The notes: generated by a model not told the origin, from the sequence alone. Shown: positions 22,964 through 31,378, counted from the first letter of the stretch. The stretch: DNA of 32,282 bases from Mycobacterium sp. E787 (GCF_001668725.1 NZ_LZKL01000101.1:1-32282), one strand, 5' to 3'. Translations and numbers: made by a program.

Positions 22964-23878
22964 TCAGCGCGAGTCGAGCACCCCGCGCAGGAGCTCGATC
23001 AGCGCGCGCGGTTGGTCGCTCTGCACGGAGTGGCCCGAATTCTCTACGACGTGCGCGGTGCGGAAATTGGTTGCGCGCCTGGCGAGTTCGGCCGCGTCGT
23101 CGTCGTTGACGAATCCCGACGAGCCGCCTCGGATGAGCGTGATGGGCGCGGACAGCCGGTCGACGTCGTCCCACAGACCGCTGAAGTCGGGGAATTTGCG
23201 GATGGTGTCGTAGCGCCAGGTCCACTTGCCGTTGTCGAGCCGCCGGGAATTGTGGAAAACGCCGCGCCGCAGCGCCTTCTCCTCGCGGTGCGGTGCCGCG
23301 GCGATGGTCAGGTCGAGCATCGCCTGGAAGCTGTCGAACTCGCGCTCGCCGTGCATCAACGCCACCGTGCCTTGCTGCTCCTTGGTCATCTCGGAGTGTC
23401 GTTGCAGCGCCGACGGCGTGACGTCGATCAGCACGAGTTCGCCGACCAACTCCGGGGCGATGGCGCCCAGCCGGATCGCGGTCAGCCCGCCCAACGACAT
23501 GCCGACGACGAGGTCCGCACCGGGCGCGTGCTCGCGCAGCGCCGGCAGCAGGGCGTAGGCATTGAGCTGCGGCGAGTAGTCGCCGTCCTCGCGCCAGGCC
23601 GAATGTCCGTGCCCGGGAAGGTCGACGGCCAGGGCCGGCTCGCCGAGGCCGACGATGACCGTGTCCCAGGTGTGCGCGTTCTGCCCACCGCCATGCAGGA
23701 AGACGATGCGCGGGCCCCCGGATGAGCGAGCTCCCCAGCGCAGCGCGCTGATCCTGTTGTCGGCCGGGCCCGATTCCACCCGCTCGACGTCGGGCAGCGG
23801 CCCGGCGACGCCGGCCTGTTCGGCATTTTCGGCCAGCAGCGAGAACTCCGACAGTCCCGCCGGTCCGTCCTCAGACAT
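22964..23878 (-). CDS. Alpha/beta hydrolase, Rv0045c-type esterase
   Basis: This 304-residue alpha/beta hydrolase has the oxyanion strand FLHGGGQNAHTWD (60-72) and the nucleophile elbow G126-M-S128-L-G-G. The catalytic His283 lies in NSGHSVQSDQP. An acid is expected near ITLIRGGSSGFV/NDDDAAE. It is very close to M. tuberculosis Rv0045c (298 residues), an ester hydrolase whose structure is known and whose natural substrate is unclear. ATG 23878 (MSEDG) is preferred because it aligns with that protein's N-terminus; GTG 23887 would add three residues. It is followed by the F420-type oxidoreductase after 15 bases. Confidence 0.92.
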   Translation of the reverse strand: MSEDGPAGLSEFSLLAENAEQAGVAGPLPDVERVESGPADNRISALRWGARSSGGPRIVFLHGGGQNAHTWDTVIVGLGEPALAVDLPGHGHSAWREDGDYSPQLNAYALLPALREHAPGADLVVGMSLGGLTAIRLGAIAPELVGELVLIDVTPSALQRHSEMTKEQQGTVALMHGEREFDSFQAMLDLTIAAAPHREEKALRRGVFHNSRRLDNGKWTWRYDTIRKFPDFSGLWDDVDRLSAPITLIRGGSSGFVNDDDAAELARRATNFRTAHVVENSGHSVQSDQPRALIELLRGVLDSR

Positions 23879-23910
23879 CTCGGTCACGATCTAAAGACAC
23901 TACGGCCCGA

Positions 23911-23972
23911 CCGCGAGCGTAACGCCACCGCGTAAATCGGAGCCGACAATCGCAGTGCCGTCACGCTCGCGG
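23911..23972. repeat. Long-loop inverted repeat between ino1 and esterase genes
   Basis: CCGCGAGCGT (23911-23920) and its exact complement ACGCTCGCGG (23963-23972) enclose 42 bases. Lying just after the ino1 stop on the minus strand, it could fold at the end of the padR-ino1 transcript and act as a terminator or processing site. Similar GAGCGT/ACGCTC palindromes are common between mycobacterial genes, to my memory. There is no U-tract. Confidence 0.4.
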
Positions 23973-23988
23973 GCCGCAAACCGGAGAG

Positions 23989-25083
23989 TTACCCCTCGAT
24001 GAACTCTTCGAGCTGAGCGCGCGCGACGTCGTCGGGCAGCTGCTTCGGCGGACTCTTCATCAGGTAGGCCGAGGCGGGGACCACCGGCCCGCCGATGCCG
24101 CGGTCCTTGGCGATCTTGGCCGCCCGCACCGCGTCGATGATGACGCCGGCCGAGTTCGGCGAGTCCCACACCTCGAGCTTGTACTCCAGGTTGAGCGGCA
24201 CGTCGCCGAACGCCCGGCCCTCCAGTCGGACGTAGGCCCACTTGCGGTCGTCGAGCCAGCCCACGTGGTCGGACGGTCCGATGTGCACGTCCTTGGTTTT
24301 GAACTCGCGCTGCAGGTTGCTGGTGACGGCCTGTGTCTTGGAGATCTTCTTGGACTCCAGCCGCTCGCGCTCGAGCATGTTGAGGAAGTCCATGTTGCCG
24401 CCCACGTTGAGCTGCATGGTGCGGTCCAGCTGCACGCCGCGGTCCTCGAACAGCTTGGCCATCACCCGGTGGGTGATGGTAGCGCCGACCTGGCTCTTGA
24501 TGTCGTCACCGACGATCGGGACGCCGGCGTCGGCGAACTTCTTGGCCCACACCGGGTCCGACGCGATGAACACCGGCAGCGCGTTGACGAACGCCACGCC
24601 CGCGTCGATCGCGCACTGGGCGTAGAACTTGTCGGCCTCCTCCGAGCCCACCGGCAGGTAGGACACCAGCACGTCGACGTTGTTCTCCTTCAGGACCTTG
24701 ACCACGTCAACCGGCTCGGCGTCGGAAACCTCGATGGTGTCGGCGTAGTACTTGCCGATGCCGTCCAGCGTCGGGCCGCGCTGCACCGTCACGTTGGTCG
24801 GCGGCACGTCGGCGATCTTGATGGTGTTGTTCTCCGACGCGAAGATGGCCTCCGACAGGTCGAACCCGACCTTCTTGGCGTCCACGTCGAACGCGGCGAC
24901 GAACTTGACGTCGCGGACGTGGTAGCGGCCGAATTTCACATGCATCAGGCCGGGCACGGTGCTGTTCTCGTCGGCGTCGAGGTAGTACTGGACGCCCTGA
25001 ACCAGCGACGACGCGCAGTTGCCGACGCCGACGATGGCGACTCGTACGTCCGTCTGCGCATCCGACGGCTTGTGGTCACTCAT
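23989..25083 (-). CDS. ino1: Myo-inositol-1-phosphate synthase
   Basis: This 364-residue enzyme converts glucose-6-phosphate to inositol-1-phosphate with bound NAD, the first step to phosphatidylinositol, PIM/LAM and mycothiol. The N-terminal Rossmann motif is VAIVGVGNCASSLVQG (about 14-29). A conserved core has SYLPVGSEEADKFYAQCAIDAGVAFVNALPVFIASDPVW and GDDIKSQVGATITHR, where the active-site Lys cluster lies. M. tuberculosis Ino1 (Rv0046c) has about 367 residues. ATG 25083 follows GAGGAG. It is 67 bases downstream of padR on the same strand; known PadR control of neighbouring genes makes regulation of inositol supply likely. Confidence 0.97.
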   Translation of the reverse strand: MSDHKPSDAQTDVRVAIVGVGNCASSLVQGVQYYLDADENSTVPGLMHVKFGRYHVRDVKFVAAFDVDAKKVGFDLSEAIFASENNTIKIADVPPTNVTVQRGPTLDGIGKYYADTIEVSDAEPVDVVKVLKENNVDVLVSYLPVGSEEADKFYAQCAIDAGVAFVNALPVFIASDPVWAKKFADAGVPIVGDDIKSQVGATITHRVMAKLFEDRGVQLDRTMQLNVGGNMDFLNMLERERLESKKISKTQAVTSNLQREFKTKDVHIGPSDHVGWLDDRKWAYVRLEGRAFGDVPLNLEYKLEVWDSPNSAGVIIDAVRAAKIAKDRGIGGPVVPASAYLMKSPPKQLPDDVARAQLEEFIEG

Positions 25084-25150
25084 AGGGCGTTCTCCTCACT
25101 CCATAACTTCTTGTCTCGGGTACTTCTCGTGCGTTTGTCGTGCAGGGGTT

Positions 25151-25693
25151 TCACGTTTGTTCGGAAAGCCCGGGCATCGCCCGCTCCGCGGCGATGAGCT
25201 CGTTGAGCCACTTGACCTCGCGCTCACTGGACTCCAGCCCCAGCTGATGCAGCTGCCGGGTGTAGCGGTCGAACGAGCTGCTCGCCCGCGCCACCGCTTC
25301 GCGAAGCCCTTCGCGGCGCTCCTCGACCTGACGGCGGCGACCCTCCAGGATGCGCATCCTCGCCTCTGCCGGCGTGCGGTTGAAGAACGCCAGGTGAACG
25401 CCGAAGCCGTCATCGGTGTAGTTGTGCGGGCCGGTGTCGGCCACCAGCTCGCCGAACCGCCGCCGACCGGCGTCGGTCAGCTGGTAGACGCGACGCGCCC
25501 GCCGCACCGGGGTGCCGGCCGGCGCCGCGTTCTCCGCGATCAGCCCCTCGGCCTGCATGCGCCTCAGGGCCGGGTACAACGACCCATACGAGAACGCCCG
25601 GAACGCGCCGAGCAGGCCGGTCAACCGCTTCCGCAGTTCGTAGCCGTGCATGGGCGATTCGATCAGAAGGCCCAGGATGGCAAGCTCCAGCAT
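25151..25693 (-). CDS. PadR-family transcriptional regulator (Rv0047c-like)
   Basis: This 180-residue protein begins with the diagnostic PadR winged helix (MLELAILGLLIESPMHGYELRKRL, FSYGSLYPALRRMQAEGLI, and YQLTDAGRRRFGEL). A C-terminal helical Vir-like dimerisation domain of about 80 residues has many Arg. Length equals that I recall for Rv0047c (180). ATG 25693 has a strong AAGGGGGTG site. It is the first gene of a padR-ino1 unit. A promoter TTGTGA-N17-TACGAT lies about 50 bases upstream, with a palindrome within its spacer, so the protein probably represses itself and ino1. Confidence 0.95.
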   Translation of the reverse strand: MLELAILGLLIESPMHGYELRKRLTGLLGAFRAFSYGSLYPALRRMQAEGLIAENAAPAGTPVRRARRVYQLTDAGRRRFGELVADTGPHNYTDDGFGVHLAFFNRTPAEARMRILEGRRRQVEERREGLREAVARASSSFDRYTRQLHQLGLESSEREVKWLNELIAAERAMPGLSEQT

Positions 25694-25743
25694 CGATTCA
25701 CCCCCTTTGCACGGACTGTTACGACGGTTCGACGCCTCGCGTC

Positions 25744-25772
25744 ATCGTATCGTTTCGATATATTCGTCACAA
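25744..25772 (-). promoter_or_regulatory. padR-ino1 promoter with palindromic operator in spacer
   Basis: On the minus strand, -35 TTGTGA (25767-25772) and -10 TACGAT (25744-25749) are 17 bases apart. The palindrome TATCG-TTT-CGATA (25748-25760) sits between them, touching the -10, so a bound dimer would block polymerase. A direct repeat ATTCGTCACA occurs at 25762-25771 and 25796-25805. The rest of the 268-base gap between padR and the next gene (25694-25961) holds no gene I can support; M. tuberculosis has Rv0048c here. Confidence 0.55.
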
Positions 25773-25948
25773 CACTACCTGATGTTATTGCGCCATTCGT
25801 CACAGCGAAGCTGCGCGATAACCCGCCATTAGCCGCCGCCACCGCAGGTCGAGGGGTCCTACGGTGCGAGGCGGCTGGTCGTCGGCCGATGGCCTCGGCG
25901 CGGGCCGGCAACCGCCTCGGTTGCGTGTCGGTGGTGCGGGCGGCCACG

Positions 25949-25954
25949 TACTCT
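25949..25954 (+). promoter_or_regulatory. Leaderless-type -10 (TACTCT) for Rv0049-like gene
   Basis: TACTCT ends 7 bases before GTG 25962 with no ribosome site, the usual leaderless spacing. It may drive the whole zinc-ribbon-ponA1-mannosyltransferase block. Confidence 0.5.
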
Positions 25955-25961
25955 GGTCACC

Positions 25962-26387
25962 GTGCGACTGCAGCGACAAGTGGTGGACTACGCGCTTCGG
26001 CGGCGCTCCCTGCTCGCCGAGGTGTACTCGGGCCGCACCGGTGTGTCCGAGGTTTGCGATGCGAACCCATACCTGCTGCGCGCGGCGAAGTTTCACGGCA
26101 AACAGAGCCAGGTCATGTGCCCGATCTGCCGAAAGGAACAGCTGACTTTGGTCTCCTGGGTATTCGGCGACCACCTGGGTGCGGTGTCGGGTTCGGCGCG
26201 CACCGCCGAAGAGTTGGTGATGCTGGCGACCCGCTTCCAGGAGTTCTCGGTGCACGTCGTGGAGGTGTGCCGGACCTGCAGCTGGAACCACCTCGTGAAG
26301 TCGTATGTCATGGGTGCGGCCCGCCCGGCACCTCCTCCCAGGGGCACGCGGACGGCGCGCAGCGGCGCCCGAACGGCCATTGAGTAA
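25962..26387 (+). CDS. Zinc-ribbon protein, DUF5318-like (Rv0049-like)
   Basis: This 141-residue protein contains two CxxC knuckles, MCPIC and VCRTC, about 55 residues apart, that would bind one zinc in a ribbon. Conserved text is VDYALRRRSLLAEVYSGRTGVSEVCDANPYLLRAAKFHG at the start and SWNHLVKSYVMG near the end. The C-terminal 20 residues are Arg/Pro-rich. I recall it as DUF5318; function is unknown, with a regulatory or adaptor role to PonA1 possible from its invariant position. M. tuberculosis Rv0049 has about 137 residues. The stop overlaps the TTG start proposed for ponA1 by 8 bases. Confidence 0.82.
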   Translation: MRLQRQVVDYALRRRSLLAEVYSGRTGVSEVCDANPYLLRAAKFHGKQSQVMCPICRKEQLTLVSWVFGDHLGAVSGSARTAEELVMLATRFQEFSVHVVEVCRTCSWNHLVKSYVMGAARPAPPPRGTRTARSGARTAIE

Positions 26388-28995
26388 CGAAGGGCGCCAC
26401 GACCAGTCGCCCAGTGATCTGAACCAATCAGCGACTGAGCGCGTGGGCAAGCACGCGAGCACCGACCGGCCGGGCGGTCACGGCGGGCGCGAAGCGCCAC
26501 CGGGTCACGGCCGACGCCGCCCCGTTCCCCCGGACGACCGGTTGACCACGATCCTGCCGCCCGTCGTGGACGACCATGCGCCCCGGCGGCCCGACCCCAT
26601 CCAGGAAGTCAAGGCGGCCCTGGACAGCCCGGCGTCGTCGCCGCAGCAGCGGGACCCGCTCGAGGAGGTCAAGGCCGCCCTTGACAGTCGCGCCGCGACG
26701 TCCGGGCGGCGGGAGGGGCCCATGCCCGGGCGTCGCCCACCCGACGGGCCTCCGCCTCCGCCTCGGCCACCCGGCGGGCCGGGCGGACCCGGTGACGGCG
26801 CGCCCCGACCCGGAATCGATTGGAGCTGGGTCGACCAGATCAACTGGCTGTGGGTGCGACGCGCCGCCTACATCACGTTGGCGGCGCTGGTGCTGTTGCC
26901 GATCGTCACCTTCGCCATGGCGTACTTCATCGTCGACGTCCCCAAGCCCGGGAACATCCGCACCAACCAGGTGTCGACGATCCTGGCCAGCGACGGCTCG
27001 GAGATCGCGAAGATCGTTCCGCCCGAAGGCAATCGGGTCGACGTCAACATCAGCCAGGTCCCCGTCCATGTGCGCCAGGCGGTGATCGCCGCCGAGGACC
27101 GCAACTTCTACTCGAACCCCGGCATTTCGTTCACCGGCTTCGCCCGGGCGGTGAACAACGACCTGTTCGGGGGTGGCGACCTGCAGGGCGGCTCCACGAT
27201 CACCCAGCAGTACGTGAAGAACGCGCTGGTCGGTTCGGCGCAACACGGGTTCAGCGGTCTGATGCGCAAGGCGAAGGAATTGGTGATCGCGACCAAGATG
27301 TCGGGGGAGTGGTCCAAAGACGATGTCCTGCAGGCCTATCTGAACATCATCTACTTCGGCCGCGGCGCCTACGGGATTTCGGCCGCGTCCAAAGCCTATT
27401 TCGACAAGCCGGTCGACCAGCTCACCGTCTCGGAGGGCGCGCTGTTGGCGGCCCTGATCCGGCGGCCGTCCTCGCTGGACCCGGCCGTGGACCCCAAGGG
27501 CGCCGCGGAGCGCTGGAACTGGGTGCTCGACGGCATGGTGGAAACCAAGGCACTGTCGCCGAGTGACCGTGCCGGGCAGGTGTTCCCGGCCACCCTGCCG
27601 CCCGAACAGGCCCGCGCGCAATACCAGACCACCGGTCCCAACGGGCTGATCGAGCGCCAGGTGACCAAGGAGCTGATGGAGCTCTTCAACATCGACGAGC
27701 AGACGCTGAACACTCAGGGCCTGCAGGTCACCACCACGATCGATCCGAAGGCCCAGCAGGCCGCCGAGAAGTCGGTGTCGAAATACCTCGACGGGCAGGA
27801 TCCGGACATGCGGTCCGCGGTGGTGTCGATCGATCCGCACAACGGCGCGATACGCGCCTACTACGGCGGCTCCGACGCCAACGGCTTCGACTTCGCTCAA
27901 GCCGGGTTGCAGACAGGGTCGTCGTTCAAGGTGTTCGCTTTGGTCGCGGCGCTGCAGCAAGGCATCGGCCTGGGCTACCAGGTGGACAGCTCCCCGCTCA
28001 CCGTCGACGGGATCAAGATCACCAACGTCGACGGCGAGAGCTGTGGCACCTGCAATATCGCCGAGGCGCTGAAGCTTTCGCTCAACACCGCCTACTACCG
28101 GCTGATGCTCAAGCTCAAGGGCGGACCGCAGGCCGTCGCGGACGCCGCGCACCAGGCGGGCGTCGCGAAGAGCTTCCCCGGCGTCGCGCACACGCTGTCC
28201 GAGGACGGCAAGGGCGGCCCCCCGAACAACGGAATTGTGCTGGGCCAGTACCAAACCCGGCCGATCGACATGGCCTCGGCGTACGCCACGCTGGCCGCGT
28301 CGGGCGTCTATCACCGGCCGCATCTCGTGCAAAAGGTCGTCAACGCCGAGGGCCAGGTGCTTTTCGACGCCGGCAATACGGACAACAACGCCAACAGTGG
28401 CGAGAATCGCATCGACAAGGGCGTCGCGGACAACGTCACCGCCGCGATGCAGCCGATCGCCGCCTATTCGCGCGGCCACAGTCTGGCCGGCGGGCGTCCG
28501 TCGGCGGCCAAGACCGGGACGGTGCAGTTGGGTGACACCCAGGCCAACAAGGACGCCTGGATGGTCGGTTACACGCCGTCACTGTCGACGGCCGTGTGGG
28601 TGGGCACCGTACAAGACAACGTGCCGCTGGTAACCGCCTCGGGCGCAGAGGTTTACGGTTCCGGGCTGCCGTCGGACATCTGGAAGTCGACCATGGACGG
28701 CGCCCTGAAGGGCACCTCCAACGAGAGCTTCCCCAAGCCGAGCGAGATCGGCGGGTACGCGGGCGTGCCCGCGGCGCCGCCGCCGCCCGCGCCGCCGCAG
28801 GTGAGCGTCGTCCAGCCCACCATCGAGGTGGCGCCGGGCATCACGATCCCGGTCGGTCCGCCCACGACGATCACCAACGCGCCGCCCCCACCGGGCGGCT
28901 ACCAGCCGGGCGGCCCGCAACCGGGCGGCCCCGGCGGGTTCCAGCCACCCGGGGTCCCACCGGGCGGCCCGCAAGCTCCGCCGCCGCCGCCGTGA
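26380..28995 (+). CDS. ponA1: Bifunctional penicillin-binding protein PonA1
   Basis: This 871-residue class A PBP polymerises and cross-links peptidoglycan. It has a cytoplasmic, basic, Pro-rich N-terminus (1-160), one membrane helix (about 163-186), a GT51 transglycosylase with Glu239 in EDRNFYSNPG and QGGSTITQQYVKN, and a transpeptidase with S514-S-F-K517, S567-L-N569 and K711-T-G713. A Pro/Gly-rich C-terminal tail of about 80 residues ends PPPPP. The N-terminus contains a 20-residue duplication (DPIQEVKAALDS at 72, DPLEEVKAALDS at 92). TTG 26380 is the first start giving the full cytoplasmic tail; other starts are possible. M. tuberculosis PonA1 is now taken as about 820 residues. Its TGA overlaps the next GTG (GTGA). 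Confidence 0.95.
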   Translation: MSNEGRHDQSPSDLNQSATERVGKHASTDRPGGHGGREAPPGHGRRRPVPPDDRLTTILPPVVDDHAPRRPDPIQEVKAALDSPASSPQQRDPLEEVKAALDSRAATSGRREGPMPGRRPPDGPPPPPRPPGGPGGPGDGAPRPGIDWSWVDQINWLWVRRAAYITLAALVLLPIVTFAMAYFIVDVPKPGNIRTNQVSTILASDGSEIAKIVPPEGNRVDVNISQVPVHVRQAVIAAEDRNFYSNPGISFTGFARAVNNDLFGGGDLQGGSTITQQYVKNALVGSAQHGFSGLMRKAKELVIATKMSGEWSKDDVLQAYLNIIYFGRGAYGISAASKAYFDKPVDQLTVSEGALLAALIRRPSSLDPAVDPKGAAERWNWVLDGMVETKALSPSDRAGQVFPATLPPEQARAQYQTTGPNGLIERQVTKELMELFNIDEQTLNTQGLQVTTTIDPKAQQAAEKSVSKYLDGQDPDMRSAVVSIDPHNGAIRAYYGGSDANGFDFAQAGLQTGSSFKVFALVAALQQGIGLGYQVDSSPLTVDGIKITNVDGESCGTCNIAEALKLSLNTAYYRLMLKLKGGPQAVADAAHQAGVAKSFPGVAHTLSEDGKGGPPNNGIVLGQYQTRPIDMASAYATLAASGVYHRPHLVQKVVNAEGQVLFDAGNTDNNANSGENRIDKGVADNVTAAMQPIAAYSRGHSLAGGRPSAAKTGTVQLGDTQANKDAWMVGYTPSLSTAVWVGTVQDNVPLVTASGAEVYGSGLPSDIWKSTMDGALKGTSNESFPKPSEIGGYAGVPAAPPPPAPPQVSVVQPTIEVAPGITIPVGPPTTITNAPPPPGGYQPGGPQPGGPGGFQPPGVPPGGPQAPPPPP

Positions 28996-30641
28996 CCGGC
29001 GCTCGGCAGCAGAGCGCCACCATCTCACCGGAGCCGTTGGCGGCCGACCTGCGCAGCGTCGACAACCGCGATTGCCCCAGCCGCACCGACTTTTTGGGCG
29101 CCGCGCTCGCCGAGGCCGGCGGGGGGCCGGTGGGCCGGCACGCGCTGATCGGCCGGACCCGGGTGATGACCCCGGTGCGGGTGATGTACGTGATCGCGCT
29201 GGTGTTCCTGGCGCTCGGCTGGTCGACCAAGGCGGCGTGCCTGCAGAGCAGCGGCACCGGGACGGGTGACCAGCGGGTCGCCAATTGGCAGAATCAACGC
29301 GCTTACTACGAGTTGTGCTACTCCGACACGGTTCCCCTGTATGGCGCGGAGTTGTTGAGCCAGGGCAAGTTTCCGTACAAGTCGAGTTGGATCGAGACCG
29401 ACGCCGGCGGGGCTCCCCAGGTCCGCTACGACGGGCGGCCCGCGGTGCGATACATGGAGTATCCGGTGCTGACCGGCGTCTATCAGTACGCGTCGATGGC
29501 GGTGGCCAAGACATATACCGCGCTGAGCAAGCTCGCCCCGTTGCCGGTCGTCGCCGAGGTGGTGATGTTCTTCAACATCGCGGCGTTCGGCTTGGCGCTG
29601 GCCTGGTTGGCGACGGTGTGGGCGACCGCGGGTCTGGCGGGTAGGCGCATCTGGGACGCTGCCCTGGTGGCCGCCTCGCCCGTGGTGATCTTTCAGATCT
29701 TCACCAATTTCGACGCCCTGGCAACGGCTTTCGCGATGGGTGGCCTGCTTGCCTGGGCACGACGAAAACCGGTGCTTGCCGGGATGCTGATCGGACTGGG
29801 CGCCGCGGCCAAGCTCTATCCGCTGCTGTTCTTGGGGCCGCTGCTGGTGCTGGGCGTCCGGACCGGTCGGCTCGGCGCCTTCGCGCGCACCGCGGTGACG
29901 GCGGCGGCGACCTGGTTGTTGGTGAATCTTCCCGTGCTGGTCCTCTTCCCGCGGGGCTGGTCCGAGTTCTTCCGGCTCAACACCCGCCGCGGCGACGACA
30001 TGGACTCGTTGTACAACGTGGTGAAATCGTTCACCGGCTGGCGGGGTTTCGATCCGAAGCTCGGCTTCTGGCAGCCGCCGACCGTGTTGAACACGGTGGT
30101 CGCGGTGACGTTCACGGTGTGTTGCGCGGCGATCGCGTACGTTGCTCTCACCGCGCCAAGGCGCCCGCGGGTGGCGCAGCTCGTGTTCCTGGTGGTGGCC
30201 GCGTTCCTGTTGACCAACAAGGTGTGGAGCCCCCAGTTCTCGCTGTGGCTGGTGCCGCTGGCGGTGCTGGCATTGCCGCATCGGCGAATCCTGTTGGCCT
30301 GGATGACGATTGACGCCCTGGTGTGGGTGCCGCGGATGTACTACCTGTACGGCAACCCGAACCGTGGGCTACCGCTGCAGTTCTTCACCACGACGGTGTT
30401 GCTGCGTGATGTCGCCGTGGTGGCGCTGTGCGCGCTGGTGGTCCGGCAGATCTATCGCCCCGAGGAGGACCTGGCGCGCTGGGACGGCCGCGTGGACGAC
30501 CCGGCGGGCGGTCCGTTCGACCGGGCCTCCGACCGTCCGCCCGGGTGGCTGCCGGCCCGGCTGCGTCCGCCGGGGCTGCGTCGTCCGGACGCGCCCGCGC
30601 CGGAACCCGACACCGAGGCGGCGGCGGTGGGGCAGCCATGA
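28992..30641 (+). CDS. GT-C fold polyprenol-dependent mannosyltransferase-like protein (GT87/DUF2029, Rv0051-like)
   Basis: This 549-residue membrane protein has about 10 hydrophobic segments. The first (VMYVIALVFLALGW, about 58-71) is followed by an extracytoplasmic loop with RAYYELCYSDTVPLYGAELLSQGKFPY, the region where GT-C enzymes place a catalytic Asp. FDALATAFAMGGLLAWARRKPVLAGMLIGLGAAAKLYPLLFLGPLL is the signature of the GT87/DUF2029 family, which includes mycobacterial mannosyltransferases using decaprenyl-phosphomannose. A role in lipoglycan or glycoprotein mannosylation is inferred. M. tuberculosis Rv0051 has about 560 residues. It is translationally coupled to ponA1, and its TGA overlaps a 19-codon ORF (ATGA). 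Confidence 0.87.
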   Translation: MTGARQQSATISPEPLAADLRSVDNRDCPSRTDFLGAALAEAGGGPVGRHALIGRTRVMTPVRVMYVIALVFLALGWSTKAACLQSSGTGTGDQRVANWQNQRAYYELCYSDTVPLYGAELLSQGKFPYKSSWIETDAGGAPQVRYDGRPAVRYMEYPVLTGVYQYASMAVAKTYTALSKLAPLPVVAEVVMFFNIAAFGLALAWLATVWATAGLAGRRIWDAALVAASPVVIFQIFTNFDALATAFAMGGLLAWARRKPVLAGMLIGLGAAAKLYPLLFLGPLLVLGVRTGRLGAFARTAVTAAATWLLVNLPVLVLFPRGWSEFFRLNTRRGDDMDSLYNVVKSFTGWRGFDPKLGFWQPPTVLNTVVAVTFTVCCAAIAYVALTAPRRPRVAQLVFLVVAAFLLTNKVWSPQFSLWLVPLAVLALPHRRILLAWMTIDALVWVPRMYYLYGNPNRGLPLQFFTTTVLLRDVAVVALCALVVRQIYRPEEDLARWDGRVDDPAGGPFDRASDRPPGWLPARLRPPGLRRPDAPAPEPDTEAAAVGQP

Positions 30642-30697
30642 CGCGCGCCGACGACGATGATGCCGGCGTAGCCGGGATCGAAGGAGTGGCGCCATGA
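30638..30697 (+). CDS. Possible 19-residue coupling ORF
   Basis: An ATG at 30638 overlaps the upstream stop as ATGA. The frame runs 19 codons, starting MTRADDDDAG, and its own TGA overlaps the next gene's ATG, again as ATGA. It could be a coding micro-ORF or simply a translational bridge that hands ribosomes on. Its 3' part contains the GGAG ribosome site of the next gene. No similarity is recognised. Confidence 0.35.
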   Translation: MTRADDDDAGVAGIEGVAP

Positions 30698-31344
30698 CGG
30701 TAGTCGCGATCCCGCTGTTCGATCGGTTCACCGCGCTCGACGCCGTGGGCCCCTATGAAGTGCTGCAACGGATTCCGTCGATCGAGGTCGTGTTCGTGGG
30801 CCACCGCCGAGGAGAGGTGCGCACCGAGAACGGGATGCTCGGCGTGGCCTGCGACGCCACGTTCGGCGAGGTCGGCGCTCCCGACGTGGTGGTGGTCCCG
30901 GGCGGCATCGGAACCCGGCGGCTGATCCGCGACGCGGACGGAGATGCGATCCGCGCGTGGCTGCAATCGGTGCACCCCCGCACCACGTTCACCACCTCGG
31001 TGTGCACCGGCGCGCTGTTGCTGGCCGCCGCCGGCCTGCTCGACGGGTTCACCGCGACCACCCACTGGCGGTCTGCGGACCTGCTCAACGAGTTGGGGGC
31101 GCGCTACGTCCCCGACCGGGTCGTCGAGCACCTACCGCGGCGCCTCATCACCGCCGCGGGCGTCTCCAGCGGCATCGACATGGCCCTGCGGCTGGTCGAG
31201 CTCCTGGTCGACCGCGAGGCCGCGCAGGCCGCCCAATTGCTCATCGAATACGACCCGCAGCCGCCGTTCGATTCCGGCGCGCTCGCCAAGGCCGATGAGG
31301 CGACCGTGGCTCGGGCCCACGAGTTCCTCCAAGCCCGGCGGTAA
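30694..31344 (+). CDS. DJ-1/PfpI (isonitrile-hydratase-like) family protein (Rv0052-like)
   Basis: This 216-residue class I glutamine-amidotransferase-like protein has an N-terminal VVAIPLFDRFTALDAVGPYEVL, a VVVVPGGIGTRR strand and the nucleophile elbow with Cys104 (TSVCTGALLLAAAGLLDG). THWRSADLLNELGARYVPDR and the AGVSSGIDMALRLVELL helix match the isonitrile hydratase/AraC-sensor type of the DJ-1 superfamily. There is no DNA-binding domain. Substrate is unknown. M. tuberculosis Rv0052 is placed equally (about 187 residues from memory, so the start may differ). ATG 30694 has a GGAG site within the 19-codon ORF. Confidence 0.88.
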   Translation: MTVVAIPLFDRFTALDAVGPYEVLQRIPSIEVVFVGHRRGEVRTENGMLGVACDATFGEVGAPDVVVVPGGIGTRRLIRDADGDAIRAWLQSVHPRTTFTTSVCTGALLLAAAGLLDGFTATTHWRSADLLNELGARYVPDRVVEHLPRRLITAAGVSSGIDMALRLVELLVDREAAQAAQLLIEYDPQPPFDSGALAKADEATVARAHEFLQARR

Positions 31345-31378
31345 GCGCGCGGATTTTTCCGGCAGACCCCCTGTCCGG

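Noticed and set aside
26428..28479. 683-codon minus-strand open frame under ponA1
   Set aside because: It is antisense to PonA1 catalytic motifs, with an Arg/His/Val-rich shadow composition.
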